Source: Bacteroidaceae bacterium (lineage in GTDB: Bacteria > Bacteroidota > Bacteroidia > Bacteroidales > Bacteroidaceae). Taken from it: a stretch of 59,573 nucleotides of DNA. The notes under the pieces were generated by a model, which was not told the origin of the DNA, ran no database searches, and saw nothing but the letters and a program-made list of their open reading frames with translations. Position 1 is the stretch's first letter. Each line of letters begins with the position of its first letter. Position numbers and translations under genes: made by a program. The stretch is from positions 1 through 59,573 of the forward strand of contig BLLV01000229.1 of assembly GCA_011959205.1 (NCBI GenBank). Direction: 5' to 3'. Shown in pieces: positions 51,631-59,573 of this stretch.

Positions 51631-51660
51631 CTATTCTATATTCATTTGTTTTTTCCGGCG

Positions 51661-51668
51661 CAAAGATA
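51661..51668 (-). promoter_or_regulatory. -7 box of the subtilase-xseAB unit
   Basis: Minus-strand TATCTTTG fits TAnnTTTG, 31 bp before the start. Confidence 0.6.
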
Positions 51669-51700
51669 AAGAAACTTTTCCCTTGCACTTAATTTTTGCG

Positions 51701-51708
51701 TACCTTTG
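51701..51708 (+). promoter_or_regulatory. -7 box of the MATE exporter gene
   Basis: TACCTTTG fits TAnnTTTG, 38 bp before the start. It faces away from the subtilase promoter 33 bp to the left. Confidence 0.6.
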
Positions 51709-51745
51709 CATCCTGATTTAGGTAAAATAGGTAAAAAGACAGAAT

Positions 51746-53116
51746 ATGGCAAAAACAGGAACACCAACAGAATTAGGAACACAACCCATAGGGAAATTAC
51801 TTTTACAATATGCAATACCGGCCATTATCGCGATGACAGCCGCCTCACTATACAATATGGTAGACAGCATTTTCATCGGCCACGGCGTAGGCCCTTTGGC
51901 TATTTCGGGACTAGCTATCACTTTTCCGCTAATGAATCTGGCAGCGGCATTCGGTTCATTGGTCGGTGTAGGAGCCTCCACTTTGGTTTCTGTCAAACTG
52001 GGACAGAAAGATTATGATACCGCACAACACATTTTGGGAAATGTAATCACGCTAAATCTTATCATAGGAATAGGATTCAGTATATTAACCTTGCTCTTTC
52101 TTAACCCGATCCTCTATTTCTTCGGAGCCAGTACAGACACCATTTCATACGCACGAGACTATATGGTCATTATTCTGCTAGGCAATGTCATAACACACAT
52201 GTATCTGGGATTGAATGCCTTGCTACGCGCTTCCGGTCACCCGCAAAAAGCCATGACCGCCACCATTACCACAGTAATTATCAATACCATCCTGGATCCT
52301 ATTTTTATCTATGGATTTCATTGGGGAATCCAAGGAGCAGCCATCGCCACCATTCTGGCACAAATCATCTCACTGATGTGGCAATTTAAGACATTTACCA
52401 ACAAAAACGAACTGCTCCATCTGCACCGAGGCATCTATAAATTACGCACCACCATCGTAAAAAACACTATAGCCATTGGCATGTCTCCGTTCCTGATGAA
52501 CCTGGCGGCATGTTTCATCGTCATTTTCATCAACAAGGGTCTGAAACAGTATGACGGCGACCTTGCCATTGGCGCATTCGGTATTGTAAACCGAATCGTT
52601 TTCCTGTTCGTCATGATTGTAATGGGCCTGAACCAAGGCATGCAGCCCATAGCCGGTTACAATTTCGGTGCCAGGCAATATCATCGTGTGAACCAGGTTC
52701 TGAAACTGACTATCTATGGTGCCACCGCCATCACGACTACCGGTTTTCTGGTGGGCGAGTTGATGCCCGAACTGGTTGTGTCTGCTTTTACCACCCACGA
52801 AGGATTAATCCGGCGCTCGGCCACCGGCCTACGCATAGTCGTGATGTTCTTCCCTATCATCGGATTCCAGATGGTCACCTCCAACTTTTTTCAAAGCATC
52901 GGCATGGCAGGCAAAGCCATCTTCCTGTCACTAACCCGGCAGTTGCTGTTCCTGCTTCCCTGCATCATCCTGCTCCCCCTCTTTTGGGGAGCAACCGGAA
53001 TTTGGTGGAGCATGCCGATATCAGACTTAGCGGCAAGCGTTGTCGCAGGCGCCATGCTTTACCGTCAGTTCAAGATTTTTAAGACCCATAGCAATAATTT
53101 AAAAGTGGAAAAGTAA
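51746..53116 (+). CDS. MATE family efflux transporter
   Basis: Inner-membrane cation-coupled multidrug exporter of 456 residues with 12 predicted helices in two six-helix bundles. Typical text: LLLQYAIPAIIAMTAASLYNMVDSIFIGHGVG at the start of the N-bundle (positions about 18-50), ALLRASGHPQKAM after helix 4, and GMNQGMQPIAGYNFGA-like sequence (here GLNQGMQPIAGYNFGARQYH) at the start of the second half. It resembles the NorM/DinF-MepA group. Substrate unknown. A cytidylate-kinase-like gene follows after 53 bp with its own promoter box. Confidence 0.94.
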   Translation: MAKTGTPTELGTQPIGKLLLQYAIPAIIAMTAASLYNMVDSIFIGHGVGPLAISGLAITFPLMNLAAAFGSLVGVGASTLVSVKLGQKDYDTAQHILGNVITLNLIIGIGFSILTLLFLNPILYFFGASTDTISYARDYMVIILLGNVITHMYLGLNALLRASGHPQKAMTATITTVIINTILDPIFIYGFHWGIQGAAIATILAQIISLMWQFKTFTNKNELLHLHRGIYKLRTTIVKNTIAIGMSPFLMNLAACFIVIFINKGLKQYDGDLAIGAFGIVNRIVFLFVMIVMGLNQGMQPIAGYNFGARQYHRVNQVLKLTIYGATAITTTGFLVGELMPELVVSAFTTHEGLIRRSATGLRIVVMFFPIIGFQMVTSNFFQSIGMAGKAIFLSLTRQLLFLLPCIILLPLFWGATGIWWSMPISDLAASVVAGAMLYRQFKIFKTHSNNLKVEK

Positions 53117-53136
53117 AAAGTAAAAATTAGTTTCCC

Positions 53137-53144
53137 TATATTTG
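53137..53144 (+). promoter_or_regulatory. -7 box of the cytidylate-kinase-like gene
   Basis: TATATTTG fits TAnnTTTG, 25 bp before the start at 53170. Confidence 0.55.
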
Positions 53145-53169
53145 TCCGCATAATCAATAGAAAACGACT

Positions 53170-53799
53170 ATGAACAAGCATTATGTTATCAACCTGGGAC
53201 GCCAACTGGGCAGCGGAGGAAAAGAGATAGGCGAAAAACTGGCTCAAGCGTTTGGTATCGCCTTTTATGATAAAGAGTTAATCAAGCTGGCTTCGGAAGA
53301 AAGCGGTTTGTGCAAGGAGTTTTTCGAGAAAGCAGATGAAAAGGCTTCCCAAAGCATCATCGGCGGTCTGTTCGGAACCCGTTTTCCTTTTATCAGTGAC
53401 GGAGCTATTCCATACGGCAGTTGCCTGAGTAACGATGCCCTGTTCAAGATACAAAGCGACGTGATACGCGAACTGGCAGACAGACAGTCGTGCTTGTTTG
53501 TGGGTCGGTGCGCCGATTACATTTTGCGTGACCACCCCCGTTGTGTCAATATATTCGTTTCCGCTTCCAGGGAAGCGCGTGTAGAAAGGTTGACGCGCAT
53601 TCATCACATTTCTGCAGAAGCCGCCGAAGAGCTGATGGAAAAAGCAGATAAAAAACGGTCTGCTTACTATAATTATTATAGTTACAAAACATGGGGAGCT
53701 GCCGAGACTTATCATTTATGTATTGACTCGTCCATATTAGGAATCGACGGAACTGTGCAGTTCATCAAAGAGTTTGTAAAGCTGAAGCTAGGCTTGTAA
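53170..53799 (+). CDS. Cytidylate kinase-like P-loop protein
   Basis: A 209-residue P-loop kinase of the cytidylate-kinase-like group (AAA_26, PF13189-like), not the housekeeping Cmk. The P-loop is GRQLGSGGKEIGEKLA near residue 10, a LFVGRCADYILRDHP motif follows near 115, and a lid-type RVERLTRIHHISAEAA with KADKKRSAYYNYYSYKTWG. The group phosphorylates nucleotides or is of unknown substrate; Arg/Lys residues of the lid are in place, so activity is likely. Confidence 0.88.
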   Translation: MNKHYVINLGRQLGSGGKEIGEKLAQAFGIAFYDKELIKLASEESGLCKEFFEKADEKASQSIIGGLFGTRFPFISDGAIPYGSCLSNDALFKIQSDVIRELADRQSCLFVGRCADYILRDHPRCVNIFVSASREARVERLTRIHHISAEAAEELMEKADKKRSAYYNYYSYKTWGAAETYHLCIDSSILGIDGTVQFIKEFVKLKLGL

Positions 53800-53948
53800 C
53801 CGGTATTCTTTTTCAAAAGAAAGTTGAGGGCATAAATGGCTGCAACTTTTTTCTCAGGGCTAGCAAAAAATAAATAAGACCGGGAATCCTGCGGAAAGAT
53901 TGTCGAAACATACTCGCCTGATTGCTTTCACATTACGTCTTTTATGCC

Positions 53949-53956
53949 TACCTTTG
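53949..53956 (+). promoter_or_regulatory. -7 box of the Rpn nuclease gene
   Basis: TACCTTTG fits TAnnTTTG, 28 bp before the start; TTTC lies 19 nt upstream. Confidence 0.6.
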
Positions 53957-53984
53957 CCCATAGCAACATTTAGACCCAACCATT

Positions 53985-54905
53985 ATGAGATACTTAGACC
54001 CCAAAGCAGATTTGACCTTCAAGAAAGTGTTCGGAGAGCATCCGGACCTGGTGAAAAGTTTACTGAACGCACTCCTACCCCTCTCAGAGGAAGAGGAGAT
54101 AGCGGACATTGAATACCTGCCTGCTGAAATTGTACCCGAAAACCCGCTACGGAAGAACAGTATAGTGGATGTGCGGTGCAAGGACAAATCCGGCAGGCAG
54201 TTCATCGTAGAAATGCAGATGATATGGTCTCCTGAATTCAAGCAGCGCATCTTGTTCAACGCCTCGAAAGCATACGTGCGCCAACTCAATGCCGGCGAAC
54301 AGTATGAACTGCTGCAACCGGTCTATTCCCTGAATCTGGTCAACGAGGTATTTGAAAAAGAACTGGAAGGATACTATCATTACTACAGGCTGGTGCACGT
54401 GGAACATAGCGAGAAAGTGATAGACGGGCTGCATCTGGTATTTGTAGAGTTGCCAAAGTTCCAGCCGCACAGCTACACAGAAAAGAAGATGCAAGCACTG
54501 TGGCTCCGTTATCTGACAGAAATAAACGGACACACACGGGAGGTGCCGGAAGACCTGATGGCAAACCCGGAAATACACAAAGCTGTCACAGCCATAGAGG
54601 AATCCGCATTCACACCGGCACAGCTGCTGGGATATGAAAAGTTCTGGGATATTATCAGCGTGGAAAAGACACTTTACAACAGTGCTGAAAGAAGAGGGAT
54701 GAGAGAAGGATTGAAAAAAGGAATGGAAGAAGGAATGAGAGAAGGATTAAAAAAAGGAATAGAAGAAGGGATAAAAGAAGGAAAAGAAGAAGGAAAAAAA
54801 GAGGAGAAAAAGGCGATAGCAGCCAATTTAAAAAAGATGGGGATGGACATAAGTCTGATCACCAACATCACCGGGCTGTCTGAAGAAGAAGTGGGGAACC
54901 TATAA
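53985..54905 (+). CDS. Rpn-family nuclease / PD-(D/E)XK transposase-like protein
   Basis: A 306-residue member of the Rpn (recombination-promoting nuclease, PDDEXK_2) family. It begins MRYLDPKADLTFKKVFGEHP, the family's hallmark, and keeps the catalytic set Asp62 (SIVDVRC) and Glu76-x-Gln78 (IVEMQ). Residues 238-273 are three tandem 12-residue repeats rich in Gly, Glu and Lys (GMREGLKKGMEE), followed by a short helical tail with an HTH-like look. In other Rpn genes an internal start yields a C-terminal inhibitor protein; repeated Met codons in the repeat offer such starts here. Rpn proteins have been linked to recombination and phage defence. Confidence 0.9.
   Translation: MRYLDPKADLTFKKVFGEHPDLVKSLLNALLPLSEEEEIADIEYLPAEIVPENPLRKNSIVDVRCKDKSGRQFIVEMQMIWSPEFKQRILFNASKAYVRQLNAGEQYELLQPVYSLNLVNEVFEKELEGYYHYYRLVHVEHSEKVIDGLHLVFVELPKFQPHSYTEKKMQALWLRYLTEINGHTREVPEDLMANPEIHKAVTAIEESAFTPAQLLGYEKFWDIISVEKTLYNSAERRGMREGLKKGMEEGMREGLKKGIEEGIKEGKEEGKKEEKKAIAANLKKMGMDISLITNITGLSEEEVGNL
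54696..54803 (+). repeat. 36-bp in-frame tandem repeat in the Rpn gene
   Basis: Units start at 54696, 54732 and 54768. The first two are nearly identical (GGRATGAGAGAAGGATT core); the third is diverged. Each of the first two carries two AGG-preceded ATG codons in the reading frame. Confidence 0.85.
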
Positions 54906-54952
54906 AATAAGAATGAATGTCACGGCGTGTCTTTATAGTAAGATTACTGCCA

Positions 54953-55159
54953 TCATTCCCTAATACGAGAAATAAATGCCCGTTTCTTATTAATACGCTC
55001 TGCAAGTTCTTCTTGTGTCAGATCGAGTTTGATTCTTGCATTCCTTACTTGAAAACCTATCATTAGATCAGACAATTCTTTTTCATAAGCATCACGTTCA
55101 GGAGTGCCTTGCTTACCTACGTATTTATCTTCCAACTCTGATAATGTCTTTGTATTCAT
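54953..55159 (-). pseudogene. Broken XRE/HigA-like antitoxin gene
   Basis: The N-terminal 66 residues match a helix-turn-helix antitoxin: an acidic leader (KYVGKQGTPERDAYEKEL), then VRNARIKLDLTQEELAERIN and the recognition helix KKRAFISRI. Where the family continues ISRIEN the frame reads ISRIRE and stops. Adding a one-base shift near 54957-54962 restores IENDGSNLTIKTRRDI, as expected for the next helix, so a single-base insertion is the likely lesion. The following text runs into the Rpn gene end and is also lost. The start codon overlaps the stop of the toxin remnant by 4 bp (ATGA), the usual toxin-antitoxin arrangement. Confidence 0.75.
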
Positions 55160-55242
55160 TTTCGTTCCTTCTTTTCTTTTTCTTGATAGTATTCATCCAT
55201 AAGTCTCACAGTTTTTTTTATCTCATCGGGTGGTGGCGTCTT
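55156..55242 (-). pseudogene. C-terminal remnant of a RelE/HigB-like toxin
   Basis: Immediately after the ppk1 TAA, and in the same frame, 28 codons read KTPPPDEIKKTVRLMDEYYQ then EKEKKERK and stop. KTPxxEIxxAxxxMxEYxxxK is the usual C-terminal tail of Gp49/HigB-type toxins. The N-terminal three quarters of the toxin, with the catalytic part, are missing. The stop overlaps the antitoxin start as in intact higBA pairs. No start codon or promoter is available. Confidence 0.7.
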
Positions 55243-57327
55243 TTATGGCTGTTTGGGAGTTTTGACATATCCTTCTTTATTCTTCTCCTCCAAATACTCA
55301 TAAAAAGCATACTGCGCACGTACCGGCCCTTCCTCCGGATCCCTTTTCGGCACATTGTTCAGATGTTCGTCCACCCATCCGGCTTTCCTGTTATCTTTCA
55401 GCTGAATGGCCAGCATATCTATCAGTTGTTGTTTCAAATCCTCGTCCAGCACAGGAGTGACAGCCTCTATACGCCGGTACAGGTTGCGTCGCATCCAGTC
55501 CGGTGATCCCATGAACAAAAGAGGCTTTCCTCCATTGTGGAAGTACCACACCCGGGCATGCTCCAGAAAACTGTCCACAATGCGGGTGATGCGGATATTC
55601 CTGCTGTAAGGCTGGTTGGGAATCAGGCAGCAAATGCCACGCACAATCAAGTCTATCTTCACTCCTGCCTCACTGGCCTTATATAATTCATCTATCATGG
55701 CAGGATCTTGCAATGCGTTCATTTTCAAGATAATTCGTGCCTCTTTCCCTGCTTTTGCCATATTTATTTCATAACCGATGCGCCTTCTCAGTTCAGACAA
55801 GAGATTGAAACGGGCTACCAGCAAACGCTTGAACCGGGGTTCGGTCACTTCCTTCCGCAATACCCGAAACAAAGTATGCAGGTCATTCACTATCACCTCA
55901 TTGGAAGTAAACAAGCCTGAATCTGCATATATCCGGGCGGTCTTCTCATTGAAGTTTCCCGTACTGATATAGGCATAACTTCGAGTTTGCTTCCCCTCTT
56001 TATTATAACGCAATACAAGTGCCACTTTAGCATGTACTTTAAGTCCCGGTATGCTGAATATGATATGGATGCCCGCCCGCTTCATCATCTCGGCAGTAGC
56101 CAAATTGTTCTCTTCATCAAAACGAGCCTTTAACTCCACAAAAACTGTGACTTTCTTACCATTCTGCGCAGCAGCGATCAAGGTGTTGATCACTTCCGAA
56201 TTCTCCGCCACACGGTACTGTGTAATCATAATCTCCTTACAAGCCGGATCGTGAACCGCTTCGTACAGGAAATGGATGAAATGCTCGAAAGAATGATAAG
56301 GGAAATGCAACATCAAATCTTTTTTATTCACATAACGGAAGATGGACTCTTTCTCGTCCAGGCAACTCAATTTCATAGGACGGGGCTTTGACTGAACATA
56401 AAGATCCTTATTGGGATTGGGCAAGTGAGACAAATCCTCTAAGTTCAGGTGTTTGTCTCCCGGAACCTGCTCGTCACGGTCAATGCCGAACGCATCAACC
56501 AGAAACTCCAGATAGTCAGCAGGCATCTTGCGGTCATAGACAAAACGGCATACGGCACCTATCTTACGCTTCTTTACTTTTTTCCGTAACTGTTCCACCA
56601 TCACTTCAGAACTGGCCGCATCATCCACAAAAATATCGGCATCACGAGAAATCTTGCAGCAATAGCTGCAATCCAACTCATACCCGGGAAACATACGGTC
56701 GATATTCGCTTTGATGATATCTTCCATATACATCAGGTAAAAGTTCTCTCCCTGCCGGGGAAGCTCTATGAAACGGGGAACTTTGCTATAAGGCAATTTG
56801 ATGATATAGTATTCCTTTTCCCTCGTGTCCTTGCGCGTCACGCGTACCGACAGATACAAGCGGTTGTCACGCAAGAAAGTCTTGATCCGGTTCTTGCACA
56901 CCGGAACAGGCTGAAGATAAGGAAAGATTTCCTCCTTAAAGAAATTACGGATAAATTCCTGATGAAAAGGTTCCACTTCCTGCTTGCTTTGATAAAAAAC
57001 AATATGATGATCGCGCAAGGCCGGAACAATCTTATGCTCATAAATGCGGATACGGTCTTCCATCTGGTTGTTCACCACCTCGGTAATCTGATGTATCAGA
57101 TGTCTGGCTTCCTCCTGTGTCATATCATCACTCTGGCCGCCGGAAGCAATGGCCTTATGTTCCGCCACACGGATTTTGTAAAATTCCTCCAGATTAGAAG
57201 AATATATAGAGATGAAGTTAATCCGTTCATACAACGGCAGGGAGTCGTCATCCGCCTCCAGCAATACGCGATAGTTGAAAGACAACCAACTGATATCACG
57301 CTTGAAATAATGATATTTGCTCTCCAT
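55243..57327 (-). CDS. ppk1: Polyphosphate kinase 1
   Basis: Makes inorganic polyphosphate from ATP and works in reverse; membrane-peripheral enzyme, 694 residues, full length. An N-terminal helical domain (DISWLSFNYRVLLEA) is followed by the head domain and two phospholipase D-like catalytic domains. The autophosphorylated His is in LKVHAKVALVLRY and the second His in VWYFHNGGKPLLFMGSPDWM. The C-terminus ends KTPKQP and touches a toxin remnant. Its promoter lies back to back with that of the phosphoesterase gene. Confidence 0.96.
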   Translation of the reverse strand: MESKYHYFKRDISWLSFNYRVLLEADDDSLPLYERINFISIYSSNLEEFYKIRVAEHKAIASGGQSDDMTQEEARHLIHQITEVVNNQMEDRIRIYEHKIVPALRDHHIVFYQSKQEVEPFHQEFIRNFFKEEIFPYLQPVPVCKNRIKTFLRDNRLYLSVRVTRKDTREKEYYIIKLPYSKVPRFIELPRQGENFYLMYMEDIIKANIDRMFPGYELDCSYCCKISRDADIFVDDAASSEVMVEQLRKKVKKRKIGAVCRFVYDRKMPADYLEFLVDAFGIDRDEQVPGDKHLNLEDLSHLPNPNKDLYVQSKPRPMKLSCLDEKESIFRYVNKKDLMLHFPYHSFEHFIHFLYEAVHDPACKEIMITQYRVAENSEVINTLIAAAQNGKKVTVFVELKARFDEENNLATAEMMKRAGIHIIFSIPGLKVHAKVALVLRYNKEGKQTRSYAYISTGNFNEKTARIYADSGLFTSNEVIVNDLHTLFRVLRKEVTEPRFKRLLVARFNLLSELRRRIGYEINMAKAGKEARIILKMNALQDPAMIDELYKASEAGVKIDLIVRGICCLIPNQPYSRNIRITRIVDSFLEHARVWYFHNGGKPLLFMGSPDWMRRNLYRRIEAVTPVLDEDLKQQLIDMLAIQLKDNRKAGWVDEHLNNVPKRDPEEGPVRAQYAFYEYLEEKNKEGYVKTPKQP

Positions 57328-57346
57328 ATTATGCTTAGATTTGTTC

Positions 57347-57378
57347 CAAATATAGTACCTTTGCCGGTAATAAACAAA
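57347..57378 (-). promoter_or_regulatory. Promoter of ppk1
   Basis: Minus-strand -7 box TATATTTG (57347-57354) with TTTG exactly 20 nt upstream (plus 57375-57378). The predicted leader is only about 12-15 nt. Confidence 0.7.
57356..57363 (+). promoter_or_regulatory. -7 box of the phosphoesterase gene
   Basis: TACCTTTG fits TAnnTTTG, 21 bp before ATG 57385, and is separated by a single base from the opposite-strand ppk1 box. Confidence 0.6.
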
Positions 57379-57384
57379 AAAAGT

Positions 57385-57882
57385 ATGACAAGAGTTGGAT
57401 TATTATCGGATACTCATGCGTTTTGGGATGATAAATACCTGAAATACTTTGAGAATTGTGATGAGATATGGCACGCCGGAGACATCGGATCGGTGGAAGT
57501 CGCCCGGAAACTGTCCGCCTTCCGCCCCTTCCGGGCTGTATATGGAAACATTGACGGACAGGATATCCGCCGGATTTATCCTCAGATCAACCGCTTCACC
57601 ACAGATGGCGCCGAGGTGTTGATAAAGCATATAGGCGGATATCCGGGCAACTATGATCCTTCCATCCGCGGCAGCCTGCTGGTGAAACCTCCTAAACTGT
57701 TTATCAGCGGACACTCGCATATCTTAAAGGTGAAGTATGACAAAACACTGGATATGCTGCACATCAACCCGGGAGCGGCAGGTATCTACGGATTCCATAA
57801 AGTGAGAACATTGGTACGTTTTTGCATCAATAACGGAGAATTTAAAGATTTAGAAGTAATAGAACTGGCGGATAAGTTGTAA
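57385..57882 (+). CDS. YfcE/MJ0936-type metallophosphoesterase
   Basis: Calcineurin-like phosphoesterase of 165 residues. The start at ATG 57385 puts MTRVGLLSDTHAFWDD at the N-terminus, as in the family; the open frame continues upstream but only as antisense of ppk1. Metal-binding motifs are all present: SDTH, HAGDIGS, YGNIDG, IGGYPGNY and ISGHSHI with LHINPGAAG. Such proteins hydrolyse phosphodiesters in vitro; the physiological substrate is unknown. It lies 48 bp before rmlB. Confidence 0.93.
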   Translation: MTRVGLLSDTHAFWDDKYLKYFENCDEIWHAGDIGSVEVARKLSAFRPFRAVYGNIDGQDIRRIYPQINRFTTDGAEVLIKHIGGYPGNYDPSIRGSLLVKPPKLFISGHSHILKVKYDKTLDMLHINPGAAGIYGFHKVRTLVRFCINNGEFKDLEVIELADKL

Positions 57883-57930
57883 GATTAAAAAATCTTTCCG
57901 AACTTTGCACGCATTAATATCAAAAACAAT

Positions 57931-59070
57931 ATGAAGACTTATCTCGTTACAGGAGCTGCCGGATTTATCGGAGCTAATTATTTGAAATACATCCTGGCCA
58001 AACATGACAATATCAGGGTGGTGGTACTAGATGCCTTAACATACGCCGGCAACTTGGGAACCATTGCAGCAGATATTGATAATGAACGTTGCTTCTTCAT
58101 AAAAGGAGATATATGCAACCGTGATCTGGCCGACCAACTATTTGCAGAATACAAGTTTGATTACATCGTGAATTTTGCAGCAGAAAGCCATGTGGACCGC
58201 AGTATTGAAAACCCTCAGCTATTCTTGCAAACCAACATTTTGGGTACCCAGAACTTGCTGGATGCGGCCCGCCGCGCGTGGGTAACGGGAAAAGACGAGA
58301 ATGGTTATCCCACCTGGCGCAAAGATGTACGTTACCACCAGGTATCTACAGATGAGGTATACGGCAGCTTGGGAGCAGAAGGTTTCTTTACTGAAACTAC
58401 TCCTTTGTGTCCACATAGCCCGTACAGTGCTTCCAAGACGAGTGCGGATATGATTGTCATGGCTTATCGCGATACTTACAAAATGCCGGTAACCATTACC
58501 CGTTGTTCCAATAACTACGGTCCGTACCACTTTCCTGAAAAACTGATTCCGCTGATTATTAAAAACATTCTGGAAGGAAAGAAACTTCCCGTATATGGCG
58601 ATGGAAAGAATGTACGCGACTGGTTGTATGTAGAGGATCACTGCAAAGCTATCGACCTGGTTCTACGCAAGGGCCGCGAAGGGGAAATATATAATGTAGG
58701 CGGACACAATGAAAAAGAAAACATAGAGATCGTGAAACTCACCATCGCCACCATCTACCGGATGATGACGGAGAACCCCGAATATCGTAAAATTCTGAAG
58801 AAAAAGGAATTGAACGAAAAAGGTGAGATTTCCATCGACTGGATTAACGAATCATTGATCACCTTCGTCAAAGACCGTTTGGGACATGACCAACGCTATG
58901 CCATCGACCCGACAAAGATTACCAATGAATTGGGATGGTATCCCGAAACAAAATTCGAAGTCGGCATTGTAAAGACTATTCAATGGTATCTGGAAAACCA
59001 AGAATGGGTGGAAAATGTAACAAGCGGCGATTACCAAAAGTATTACGAAAGAATGTATAAGAACCGATAG
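57931..59070 (+). CDS. rmlB: dTDP-glucose 4,6-dehydratase
   Basis: Converts dTDP-glucose to dTDP-4-keto-6-deoxyglucose for dTDP-rhamnose and other surface sugars. Extended SDR enzyme of 379 residues, about 20-25 longer than E. coli RmlB because of a loop near residue 115 (WVTGKDENGYPTWRKDVRYH). NAD motif TGAAGFIGANY, active-site VSTDEVYGSLG with the Asp-Glu pair, and YSASKTSADM with the Tyr/Lys pair are intact. The other rml genes are not in the window. It is probably expressed with the phosphoesterase, or from a weak GAACTTTG box at 57900-57907. Confidence 0.95.
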   Translation: MKTYLVTGAAGFIGANYLKYILAKHDNIRVVVLDALTYAGNLGTIAADIDNERCFFIKGDICNRDLADQLFAEYKFDYIVNFAAESHVDRSIENPQLFLQTNILGTQNLLDAARRAWVTGKDENGYPTWRKDVRYHQVSTDEVYGSLGAEGFFTETTPLCPHSPYSASKTSADMIVMAYRDTYKMPVTITRCSNNYGPYHFPEKLIPLIIKNILEGKKLPVYGDGKNVRDWLYVEDHCKAIDLVLRKGREGEIYNVGGHNEKENIEIVKLTIATIYRMMTENPEYRKILKKKELNEKGEISIDWINESLITFVKDRLGHDQRYAIDPTKITNELGWYPETKFEVGIVKTIQWYLENQEWVENVTSGDYQKYYERMYKNR

Positions 59071-59190
59071 ACAATACCATCTTATCATATTTATAAAAGC
59101 ATAACCCATATCCCCGACAGCTGAATTATTACTAATCGACAATGCTGACGAATATCAAAATCTGGGATATTAACAGACAGGATAAATTTC

Positions 59191-59250
59191 CCCCTATAAA
59201 AAAGACAGCTCGGATAGCAGACTCTATCCAAGCTGTCTTTTTTATAGGGG
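59191..59250 (+). terminator. 27-bp near-perfect hairpin after rmlB
   Basis: Arms 59191-59217 and 59224-59250 are complementary with one C-A mismatch, 6-nt loop. An A6/T6 pair lies inside the stem, so it can work in both directions. Confidence 0.8.
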
Positions 59251-59573
59251 ATGTCATCATTATCCTTCAGTTTCGGTAACGAAAACTTTTCTCTTAAGTA
59301 AAAAGGGGGCCGAAAGTACATTTAAATATTGTTTATCCTACATTTGGGTAATAGTGATGAAGTCCATCTCAACTTTATGCCAGGGTAGACTCTATTTTTG
59401 TTCCGCCTTTAAAATCTTTCCATCACGCCATTAATTTTATTATCAGCAACTTACGGTGTAAAAACATCCCCAATACCCCTAAACTGGTATATAAGTGGGC
59501 GGCGTGAGATATTCACCTGCTATTTGCAAGAGAATGGTAGATATCCAATTAAATCCGGCAGGATATGCCGTGC
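59251..59573. other. Non-coding right edge
   Basis: No supported gene in the last 323 bp. TACATTTG (59339-59346) and TATTTTTG (59393-59400) match the -7 box and may drive a gene beyond the window. Only short frames (26 codons or fewer) follow them here. Confidence 0.4.

Noticed and set aside
56962..57384. Upstream extension of the phosphoesterase frame
   Set aside because: It lies antisense to ppk1, and the family's conserved N-terminus begins exactly at ATG 57385 behind a promoter box.
59091..59321. 76-codon minus-strand frame near the right edge
   Set aside because: It reads straight through a 27-bp hairpin with A/T runs and has no recognisable domain.

Overview
The window reads as chromosomal DNA of a gut Bacteroidota, most likely Bacteroides or Phocaeicola. 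The basis is the recurrent TAnnTTTG -7 promoter box upstream of most transcription units, weak Shine-Dalgarno signals, many lipoproteins ending their signal peptide in an SxC-type lipobox, and families largely confined to this phylum: a PG0541-type RND accessory protein, a PCMD lipoprotein, a fimbrillin/GLUG lipoprotein, a BF3164-like propeller and two class I glutamate dehydrogenases. The genus call is inference. No rRNA, tRNA, CRISPR array or intact insertion sequence was seen.

Layout. 1-4 kb, minus strand: two SGNH hydrolases and an MBOAT acyltransferase, a likely polysaccharide O-acylation unit. 4-17.5 kb, minus strand: nine collinear genes holding two complete RND tripartite efflux pumps, with an LpxA-like acyltransferase paralogue and a TetR regulator between them. 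17.8-30.2 kb: a central carbon/nitrogen block with a malic enzyme-phosphotransacetylase fusion, a small membrane protein, a glutamate dehydrogenase with NADP-type signature, a PCMD lipoprotein plus outer-membrane barrel pair, a beta-rich lipoprotein, a large two-receiver/ATP-grasp protein related to PEP synthase, and a second glutamate dehydrogenase with NAD-type signature. 30.4-34.4 kb: an overlapping cassette of a GNAT-like protein, an IbrA-like PP-loop (PAPS-reductase/DUF3440) protein and an IbrB-like ParB-fold protein, followed by a fimbrillin/GLUG lipoprotein ending in a 22-bp tandem repeat. 34.6-36.6 kb: malate dehydrogenase and a coiled-coil membrane protein. 36.8-42.2 kb: a TolC/HlyD/ABC-2 permease pair exporter without an ATPase gene, plus an NlpE-like lipoprotein. 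42.4-45.5 kb: a Gate-domain transporter fused to a beta-rich C-terminus, and a propeller lipoprotein. 45.6-51.6 kb, minus strand: trmB-mrp, ilvE, and subtilase-xseA-xseB. 51.7-59.1 kb: MATE exporter, cytidylate-kinase-like protein, Rpn-type nuclease, a decayed HigBA-like toxin-antitoxin relic, ppk1, a phosphoesterase and rmlB.

The best candidates for undescribed biology are the GNAT/PP-loop/ParB cassette (30410-32605), the receiver-regulated ATP-grasp protein between the two glutamate dehydrogenases (25718-28675), the LpxA paralogue embedded between two RND pumps, and the decayed toxin-antitoxin module fused up against the ppk1 stop codon. Homology statements rest on motif recognition and memory of the families; no database search was run.
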